This document shows positions 57,511 to 64,000 of a stretch of 64,000 nucleotides of DNA, piece by piece; within the stretch, counting starts at the first letter, position 1; the number at the start of each line of letters is the position of its first letter. Origin of the DNA: Clostridiales bacterium (lineage in GTDB: Bacteria > Bacillota > Clostridia > Peptostreptococcales > Anaerovoracaceae); NCBI GenBank assembly GCA_015058145.1, contig SVCX01000002.1:1-64000 (forward strand), given 5' to 3'. Both the position numbers and the translations under genes were made by a program. The notes beneath the pieces were generated by a model that saw only the letters and a program-made list of their open reading frames with translations, was not told where the DNA came from and did no database searches.

Positions 57511-58913
57511 TAGAGTACCATACATACGTGATTGCCCTTTCCGTCGGAATGAGCGGTAACGAGAATGTCTCCTCGTCTCAGATTCTTATCGCTCGTCGTA
57601 TAGGCTTTATCCGAATAACAGGTGAAATCACCTGAATATTTCTTGAGTTCCTTGGCAACGTCAAGTCCGCTTCCCGTGTACTTGCAATTGATACCGGCGT
57701 ACTTGATGCACAGGGTCACCAGATCTCCGCAGGAGCAACCCGTAGGCTTGCTGACCTTGGACAGATCCCAGCCAACTTTCTCGGCCTGATACTGGATCGC
57801 ATTGGAACCGTACGTGGACGTTCCGTTGGAACAGTAGCCGATTTTGTCGTTGGCCATGCCCAGTTCCAGCATTCTCGCAGCCTTCTCTGCCTTAGCGGGA
57901 TCTTTGAAGCGGAACACGTAAGTCCAGTTGTTGTACTGATGACTGGTGCTGTATGACCACTCCGCACTGGCGACCTCACGTCCGCTGCTGTCGCCGGCCT
58001 TGCCGTCGTAGTTCTTTGCCGCCTGTCCGACGTACGTTCCCGCTGCCTTGATGGAAACCGTATTGGAATAAGGGCTGTATAATCTTTCTCCATCTACAAC
58101 ATTATAGGCTCTTACTTTATACTGATAGGTGCTCCCCTTTTTCTTATCATAGAATGAAAAATAGTTTACGTTGCATTCCTTCGTTGTCGTGGTGCCGCTG
58201 GATACGTTGTATTCCTCAACGCTGTATCCCATTGCATTGCTGACAGCGCCCCACCAAAGATCACACCTTCTGTAGCCCGGACTGCCGCCTCCGATTTGAG
58301 GCGCGCCAGGCGCTCCGGCCGCCTGGAGGGTGACACTAACCGTCTTGGCTTTGGACTTTGAATTCTTAGGGCCTGCTATCGAGTACACCTTAAAGGTGTA
58401 GGTCTGACCCAACGGAACGTCTGTAAATTTATACGCCGTCCCCTTCGTTTTGTACGTGCCGTCCTTGTATTTGCTTCCGTTGGCGGTAACAACAATCTTG
58501 TACTTCTTGCTTCCTGTGGCTTTTTTCCATGAGAGCTGTATGGCGTTTGTCGACGCCACCTTGGCGGTAAGCGACTTGACAGGCTTGACGTAGATCTTGC
58601 AGGTCTTCGTCACTGTGCCGGTGAACTTGCCCTTGCCCTTTACGATGACTTTGGCCTTTCCAGGATTGACGTTATTCTTATAGGATACGGAATAATCCGT
58701 TCCTGACTTCAGTTTCTTGCCGTTATACTTTACTTTTACCTTCGGCCTCTTCTTGTTTCCGGTGTAAACGTCCTTCGTATAGGAAAGGGATATGGAGCAC
58801 TTTGACATCTTGACCTTGGAGGCCGCGGCCGCATTGGCCGGGACAAGGGAAAGCACCATCGCCGCGGCGATGGTAAATGCCAGAATGCAGTTTATCGTCC
58901 TTCTTGATTTCAT
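57510..58913 (-). CDS. Secreted FnIII-domain protein with C-terminal NlpC/CHAP-like peptidase domain
   Basis: Signal peptide; FnIII-like repeats; C-terminus 'SKPTGCSCGDLVTLCIKYAGINCKYTGSGLDVAKELKKY...LRRGDILVTAHSDGKGNHVCMVL'. Confidence 0.75.
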   Translation of the reverse strand: MKSRRTINCILAFTIAAAMVLSLVPANAAAASKVKMSKCSISLSYTKDVYTGNKKRPKVKVKYNGKKLKSGTDYSVSYKNNVNPGKAKVIVKGKGKFTGTVTKTCKIYVKPVKSLTAKVASTNAIQLSWKKATGSKKYKIVVTANGSKYKDGTYKTKGTAYKFTDVPLGQTYTFKVYSIAGPKNSKSKAKTVSVTLQAAGAPGAPQIGGGSPGYRRCDLWWGAVSNAMGYSVEEYNVSSGTTTTKECNVNYFSFYDKKKGSTYQYKVRAYNVVDGERLYSPYSNTVSIKAAGTYVGQAAKNYDGKAGDSSGREVASAEWSYSTSHQYNNWTYVFRFKDPAKAEKAARMLELGMANDKIGYCSNGTSTYGSNAIQYQAEKVGWDLSKVSKPTGCSCGDLVTLCIKYAGINCKYTGSGLDVAKELKKYSGDFTCYSDKAYTTSDKNLRRGDILVTAHSDGKGNHVCMVL

Positions 58914-59038
58914 CCTCTCAATCTCCAGTAATGACTCTTTTCCTAATAGTTGTATCCTACTAAATTATACCAAACTGCCTGTGGGCTTTTCTCATAAAAT
59001 CTGTTTATATTCACGGTCTCTCCCACCCCTCTCCTTCA

Positions 59039-59067
59039 TTGACAAAAAATGCCGTTTTTGCTACCAT
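59039..59067 (+). promoter_or_regulatory. Sigma-A promoter candidate for the plus-strand operon
   Basis: TTGACA-17-TACCAT about 30 nt before the CapK-like ATG at 59098. Confidence 0.55.
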
Positions 59068-59097
59068 AATTGTGTATGGTTAGGAGAAAAAACAACT

Positions 59098-60405
59098 ATG
59101 AACTTTCAGAAAAAATTTAAAAACGTGTACACTTTCTTCTATCTGATGGGGATGAACAAGGACTTTGACAGCAACCCCGCCAAGATAAAAGAAGATCAAA
59201 ACAGAAGAGTCCATGAGCTCATGAAATGCGCTTACAAAGTGCCATTCTACCGGGCCAAATTCGAAGAGACGGGTACGACGCCGGACGATTACCACTGCGG
59301 CGAGGATCTGGTGAAATTCCCGACCATCGACAAGACGCAGCTCAGACTGTTCATGCAGAAGGCCTACGAAGACCATCCTGACGAAAGAGATTCCTGGCAG
59401 GTCCTCAGAACGAGCGGCTCCTCCGGAACACCTCTGACTGTCGTACAGACTCACAAGGAGCATGCGCGCAGCAACGCCAACTGGATCAGAGAACTGGAGA
59501 TTGCAGGCTACAAGCCTCTCCGCGGTAAGATGTACTCTTTCCAGACCAGCCACAAGGCGTCCACCGCAGGCAAAAACGACTCCTTTATTCAGAGTCTGGG
59601 TCTCATGAGAAGAAAGGTCGTCACCGAGGACAGTATTGTGGGCGATGGCATTGCCGACACGATTCGCGATATCAATGAATACAAGCCGGATATGCTTGTT
59701 CTGCGCCGCAACTGCCTGGTCAGAATCGCCATGTACGCCAAGCAGCATAACATGGAACTGTGGAAGCCGACCTATTACGTACCTGTAGCCGAGAAAGTCG
59801 ATGACGTCACCAGAAACCTGCTCAATGAGTGTCTCGGACCGGGACTCATCGATGCCTACGGCAGCACGGAGTCCGGCAACTGTATCATCAAGTATCCGGG
59901 CAAGGATTTCTACTATGTGGTCAACGACGTGGTTGTTGCCAACGTCTATGACGAGAACAATCAGTTGGCCGACAACGGCAGACTGATTCTCACGAATCTG
60001 TATAAGAAGACCTTCCCGATCATCAACTACGATATTGGGGATTCTGCAGAATCTTTCGTCAAGGACGGGCTGCGCTACTTCACGAACATCAGCGGCCGCT
60101 TGAATGATCTGGTCAAGCACGAGGACGGCGTCGAGTCATCGGCATACCACCTTATGAAGATCGCAAACGGCACCGTGGGCGTCGCTCAGTACAGATTCAC
60201 CCAGGAATCCTACCACGATATGCTCATCCAGCTGGCTCTGGATCCAAACAATACATCGAAAACCAAGGAGGAAATCGAAGACCACTTTGTTTCTTCCGTG
60301 AAGAAGCTCTTCGGCGATGAATTCAACATCCGCGTCGAATGGCTCGATATACTTCCACCTGATGACACGGGCAAACAACGCTGCTTTGTCTGCAAAGTCA
60401 AATAG
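59098..60405 (+). CDS. CapK/PaaK-like adenylate-forming family protein
   Basis: 'DSWQVLRTSGSSGTPLTVVQTHKEH', 'GPGLIDAYGSTESGNCI', 'FPIINYDIGD'. The in-frame extension to 58792 is not supported. Confidence 0.85.
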   Translation: MNFQKKFKNVYTFFYLMGMNKDFDSNPAKIKEDQNRRVHELMKCAYKVPFYRAKFEETGTTPDDYHCGEDLVKFPTIDKTQLRLFMQKAYEDHPDERDSWQVLRTSGSSGTPLTVVQTHKEHARSNANWIRELEIAGYKPLRGKMYSFQTSHKASTAGKNDSFIQSLGLMRRKVVTEDSIVGDGIADTIRDINEYKPDMLVLRRNCLVRIAMYAKQHNMELWKPTYYVPVAEKVDDVTRNLLNECLGPGLIDAYGSTESGNCIIKYPGKDFYYVVNDVVVANVYDENNQLADNGRLILTNLYKKTFPIINYDIGDSAESFVKDGLRYFTNISGRLNDLVKHEDGVESSAYHLMKIANGTVGVAQYRFTQESYHDMLIQLALDPNNTSKTKEEIEDHFVSSVKKLFGDEFNIRVEWLDILPPDDTGKQRCFVCKVK

Positions 60406-60426
60406 TACGAGGGACCGACAATAGTT

Positions 60427-61374
60427 ATGATGATTTCTTTTATCATCCCCTGCTACAGATCAGAAAAGACGCTGGGGAATGTAGTCGACAATATCGAAGA
60501 GATGATGTCGAAGCAAACAGAATACGACGCGGAGATTGTTCTCGTCAATGACGGCTCTCCCGATAACACCTTTTCCGTCATCCGGGAGCTTGTCGATAAG
60601 TACGACAATATCACCGGCGTGGATTTCGCGAAGAACAGGGGTCAGCAGAGCGCAATCATGGCCGCCATCAAGTATTCCCGCGGTGAAATCATCGCCTGTT
60701 GTGACGACGACGGACAGACTCCTATCGAGACGGTATTCGACTTCATTGACAGTATGGACGAAAATGGTTACGACGTCGTCTGCGCCAACTACGTGAACCG
60801 CGGCAAAAGGAGCCTGTTCCGAAGATTCGGAAGCTGGCTCAATGATCAGATGTCTATCTACTTCCTGGAGAAGCCGAAAGACGTCAACACATCGGTGTAT
60901 TTCGTCGCCAGGCGTTTTGTCGCCGAGGAGATGGCGAAGTACGACAACCCTTACCCCTACATCACGGGACTGCTTCTTAGAACGACCGATAAAATCGGCA
61001 ACGTGGATGTGGAACAGAAAAACCGCATGGCCGGAGAGTCGGGATATAACTTTAAGAGACTGTTCTCCCTGTGGATCAATGGAGTAACTACGTTCTCTAT
61101 CAAGCCTCTGCGGCTGGCCAATTTCGTTGGTATGGGACTGGCGCTGATCGGATTCATCATCATCGTCATTCTGGTCATACAGAAGATTGCAAATCCTCAC
61201 GTATCCATGGGATGGACCTCCATCATCGCCACGAATCTGCTCGTCGGGGGAATCATCATGATGATCCTGGGCCTGATCGGCGAATACATTGGACGAATCT
61301 ACGTCTGCCTGAACAAGATGCCGCAATACGTTGAACGCACGGTAATAGGCAGAAACAGCGGAGACCATAAATAA
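60427..61374 (+). CDS. GT2 glycosyltransferase, polyprenyl-phosphate glycosyltransferase-like with two C-terminal TM segments
   Basis: 'ISFIIPCYRSEKTLGNVVDNIEEM...VLVNDGSPDNTFSVIREL...KNRGQQSAIMAAI', C-terminal TM pair. Confidence 0.92.
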   Translation: MMISFIIPCYRSEKTLGNVVDNIEEMMSKQTEYDAEIVLVNDGSPDNTFSVIRELVDKYDNITGVDFAKNRGQQSAIMAAIKYSRGEIIACCDDDGQTPIETVFDFIDSMDENGYDVVCANYVNRGKRSLFRRFGSWLNDQMSIYFLEKPKDVNTSVYFVARRFVAEEMAKYDNPYPYITGLLLRTTDKIGNVDVEQKNRMAGESGYNFKRLFSLWINGVTTFSIKPLRLANFVGMGLALIGFIIIVILVIQKIANPHVSMGWTSIIATNLLVGGIIMMILGLIGEYIGRIYVCLNKMPQYVERTVIGRNSGDHK

Positions 61375-62600
61375 TGAAAAAACTAATGATTGTAGGGGCC
61401 GGTGTATACCAGGTCCCTATTATTGAGAAAGCCAAAAGGCGCGGTCTGTATACGATCGCCATATCTCCCTACGGCGATTACCCGGGCCTGAAGGTGGCTG
61501 ACAAAACCTACGATTTGGATGTGCGCGATGAAAAAGGCATTCTTCAGGCCGCTATCCGCGAAAGTATCGACGGCATCACGACGGATCAGACTGACATGGC
61601 AATGCGATCCGTTGCTTATGTTGCCGAAAGGCTTGGCCTGCCTGGAATAGGATATGAGTGTGCCAAGCTGTTCACCGACAAGTACGCCATGCGCCGCAAG
61701 AGCGAGGAATTGGGCCTGCCGTCCATAAAATGTGCGGAGGTGGATTCCTATGAGTCGGCAGAGGAATTCTTCACATCCCTCGGCACGCCAGTCATCCTGA
61801 AACCGGTCGATAACCAGGGCAGCCGCGGCGTCTGCAGAGTAGACGACCTGACAGAACTGAAGGAGGCTTTTGCTGAAGCGCAGAAGTTCTCTCCATCCGG
61901 GAACATCATCATCGAACAATTTATCGAAGGCGACGAATTCGAAGTCGACTCCGTTGTCATCGACGGGCAGGAACACACGCTGATGTACGGCGATATCGTT
62001 CTCTTCGACATTCCGAATGTTTTTTCTTCGTGCACCAGAATGTATCCTTCCTGCCGCGATCCTGAAGTGGTGGAACGGCTTCTGAAGCTGAACAAGGACA
62101 CCATCGAGGGCTTCGGCCTAAAGTGCGGGCTGACCCACAGCGAATACATTGCCGACAGAAGTGGACAGCCTTATCTCATCGAAGCAGCGGCCAGAGGAGG
62201 TGGCGCTTTCGTTTCATCGGATATCACCCTTCTCCAGACGGGTCTCGATACTTCGGAATATCTGATCGACATGGCTCTCGGCGAACCAATCAACACGGAC
62301 GCCATCGGCAGTCAACTGTGCCATTGCGGCACCCTCTCCTTTTACCTGCCGGAAGGTACCGTCATTAGGGCCGACGGTATCAAAGAGGCTCTGGATTTCG
62401 ACTTCGTCACCGCAAGCCTCTTGAACGAAATCAGCGTCGGTATGAAGACAGAGCCGTTCTCGGACAAGACCGCTCGTTACATATCCGTACTGAAAGCCGA
62501 TTCCAGAGAAGAACTGGAGGAAAACTACCGCAAATTCAGGAATACCCTTGATATAAAGGTCGAAACGCCAAATGGCATCGAAGGGCCTATCTGGAAATAA
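61374..62600 (+). CDS. ATP-grasp domain protein
   Basis: 'MKKLMIVGAGVYQVPIIEKAKRRGLYTIAISPYGDYPG...VILKPVDNQGSRGVCRVDDL...IIEQFIEGDEFEVDSVVIDG'; ATGA overlap with the GT2 gene. Confidence 0.92.
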   Translation: MKKLMIVGAGVYQVPIIEKAKRRGLYTIAISPYGDYPGLKVADKTYDLDVRDEKGILQAAIRESIDGITTDQTDMAMRSVAYVAERLGLPGIGYECAKLFTDKYAMRRKSEELGLPSIKCAEVDSYESAEEFFTSLGTPVILKPVDNQGSRGVCRVDDLTELKEAFAEAQKFSPSGNIIIEQFIEGDEFEVDSVVIDGQEHTLMYGDIVLFDIPNVFSSCTRMYPSCRDPEVVERLLKLNKDTIEGFGLKCGLTHSEYIADRSGQPYLIEAAARGGGAFVSSDITLLQTGLDTSEYLIDMALGEPINTDAIGSQLCHCGTLSFYLPEGTVIRADGIKEALDFDFVTASLLNEISVGMKTEPFSDKTARYISVLKADSREELEENYRKFRNTLDIKVETPNGIEGPIWK

Positions 62601-62613
62601 CAGGAGAACTGAT

Positions 62614-63843
62614 TTGAGCAAGAAACTGATGATACTCGGCGCTGGTACGTACCAGGTCGACCTGATCAAAAAGAGCAAAGAACTCGGTCATGAGACGATC
62701 GTCGTCTCACCCGGCGATTACCCCGGCATGAAGTACGCGGACAAGGTCTTGGACGTCAACATCCTGGACCACGAAGCCGTCTACGAGGCTGCCCGTAAGG
62801 AGAATGTGGACGGAATCATCTCCGACCAGACCGACATGGCCGTTTATTCCATTGCCTACGCCTGCGAGAAACTCGGTCTGACCGGCAACGGAACGGAGGT
62901 TGCGTCTCTCTTCATAGACAAGCACCTCATGCGCGTCCGCTGCCAGGAACTGGGCCTTCCTACGATACCGTCTGAGCAGGTTTCTTCTCTCGATGAGGCG
63001 CTGGAGATTCTCAAACGAATCGGTCTGCCTGCTATCATCAAACCTGTCGACAGCGCAGGAAGCAAAGGCGTCAGCCGAATCGATTCCGAAACGGATCTGA
63101 TTGCCTGCTATGAGGAGGCCTCCGGCTTCTCAGCTAACGGTAAGGTTATCGTTGAGAAGTTCATTATCGGCCGGGAATTCGAAGTGGACTCGATCGCCCT
63201 GGGAAGTGAAGTCCGGACTTTGATGTACGCCGACCTCAATGAATTCAAGATCCCGAACGTCTTTGCATCCATGACGAGGCTCTACCCTTCTGTTGCGAAT
63301 CAGGAAACCGTAGACCGTCTTCTCGCCTACGACAAGACGATGCTCGAAGGTTTCGGCCTCGTGCAGGGGCTCACTCATAGCGAATACATCATGGACGAAA
63401 CGGACGGCGAAATCTATCTGATCGAAACCGCTCTTCGGGGAGGCGGAACTTATATCTCCTCCCACATCGCGGAATTGCAGACCCACATCAACACATCACA
63501 GTTCCTGATCGAGATGGCTCTGGGAGAACTGGATGGCATTCCGGCCTTCGAAACGGCACGGTGCCACAGCGGCTATGTGGCTTTCTATCTTCCTCCAGGC
63601 AAAATTGTCTCCACAGACGGCGTCGCAGAGGTAATGCATCTGCCTTTCGTCGCCAAAACGACCATGGAAACTCTGACAATCGGAGACATTACGAAAGAGT
63701 TCCACGACAAGAGGAATCGCCACGCTGTAATTCTAAGCGCTTCGTCCCGTGAAGAGCTGAACGAGAGAATTGAACAAGTAAAAAGCCTTCTGAAGATTCG
63801 TATTGAAACTTCAGAAGGCCTGAAAGGTCCTATCTGGGAATAA
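62614..63843 (+). CDS. ATP-grasp domain protein (tandem paralogue)
   Basis: TTG start: (M)SKKLMILGAGTYQVDLIKKSKELGHETIVVSPGDYPGMKYADK...IIKPVDSAGSKGVSRIDSE; preceded by AGGAGAA. Confidence 0.9.
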   Translation: MSKKLMILGAGTYQVDLIKKSKELGHETIVVSPGDYPGMKYADKVLDVNILDHEAVYEAARKENVDGIISDQTDMAVYSIAYACEKLGLTGNGTEVASLFIDKHLMRVRCQELGLPTIPSEQVSSLDEALEILKRIGLPAIIKPVDSAGSKGVSRIDSETDLIACYEEASGFSANGKVIVEKFIIGREFEVDSIALGSEVRTLMYADLNEFKIPNVFASMTRLYPSVANQETVDRLLAYDKTMLEGFGLVQGLTHSEYIMDETDGEIYLIETALRGGGTYISSHIAELQTHINTSQFLIEMALGELDGIPAFETARCHSGYVAFYLPPGKIVSTDGVAEVMHLPFVAKTTMETLTIGDITKEFHDKRNRHAVILSASSREELNERIEQVKSLLKIRIETSEGLKGPIWE

Positions 63844-63856
63844 TCCCGGCAACCGC

Positions 63857-64000
63857 TTATCTGTGGAAGCCGACGTACTCCCCTTCGTAATACATTTTGA
63901 GACCGCCTTTTGCCGTGTAAGTGTAGTTGCACGGCAATATTTCATATTCATCTACTATGGTTACTTTTTCACCTTCTCTGGTCCATGTGCCGGAGACTTC
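63857..64000 (-). CDS. C-terminal fragment of an unidentified gene, truncated by window edge
   Basis: Open reverse frame ending ...EVSGTWTREGEKVTIVDEYEILPCNYTYTAKGGLKMYYEGEYVGFHR*. Confidence 0.6.
   Translation of the reverse strand, partial: EVSGTWTREGEKVTIVDEYEILPCNYTYTAKGGLKMYYEGEYVGFHR

Noticed and set aside
59080-60120. 346-aa minus-strand ORF antisense to the CapK-like gene
   Set aside because: Shadow ORF; plus strand has SGSSGTP and other family motifs.
60460-61368. 302-aa minus-strand ORF antisense to the GT2 gene
   Set aside because: Shadow ORF; plus strand is a clear GT2.
1-64000. CRISPR array, tRNA, rRNA, prophage, IS transposase
   Set aside because: None recognised by eye on either strand; a full computational scan was not possible.

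Overview
64 kb chromosomal window, probably from a Gram-positive anaerobic Firmicute (Clostridia/Eubacteriales-like; inferred from gene content only). No rRNA, tRNA or CRISPR array was recognised. Left part: aldehyde dehydrogenase with a good sigma-54 promoter and a sigma-54 activator gene, an APC permease/acetamidase/MerR operon, lexA, a LarA-like racemase, a transglutaminase-like lipoprotein, and a MoxR/VWA pair. Right part (about 22-58 kb): a very large, almost entirely minus-strand teichoic-acid-like/phosphopolyol surface polymer cluster. It contains several CDP-glycerol glycerophosphotransferases, two GT2-TagF fusions, TarI/TarJ-like genes, TagD, a TagD-Gfo/Idh fusion, LicD, MBOAT plus ACP, TagGH and RmlB. 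It is followed by a plus-strand CapK-like/GT2/tandem ATP-grasp operon. The most unusual segment is about 8.91-10.58 kb. It has three hairpin repeats (GTGCTAC-TTTTC family), then a GC-rich stretch that reads as a highly structured RNA (an 82-nt ungapped hairpin and a second ~87-nt hairpin), then a single ORF with a PD-(D/E)XK-like signature (RSKSE...WEH), then a fourth hairpin repeat. The end repeats are near-identical, so this looks like a compact and possibly mobile 'hairpin repeat + structured RNA + nuclease' cassette that I cannot assign to a known class. Also notable: two adjacent genes each interrupted by one in-frame TAA, a PIN/antitoxin pair between divergent paralogous beta-propeller-like genes, and several well-defined regulatory sites.
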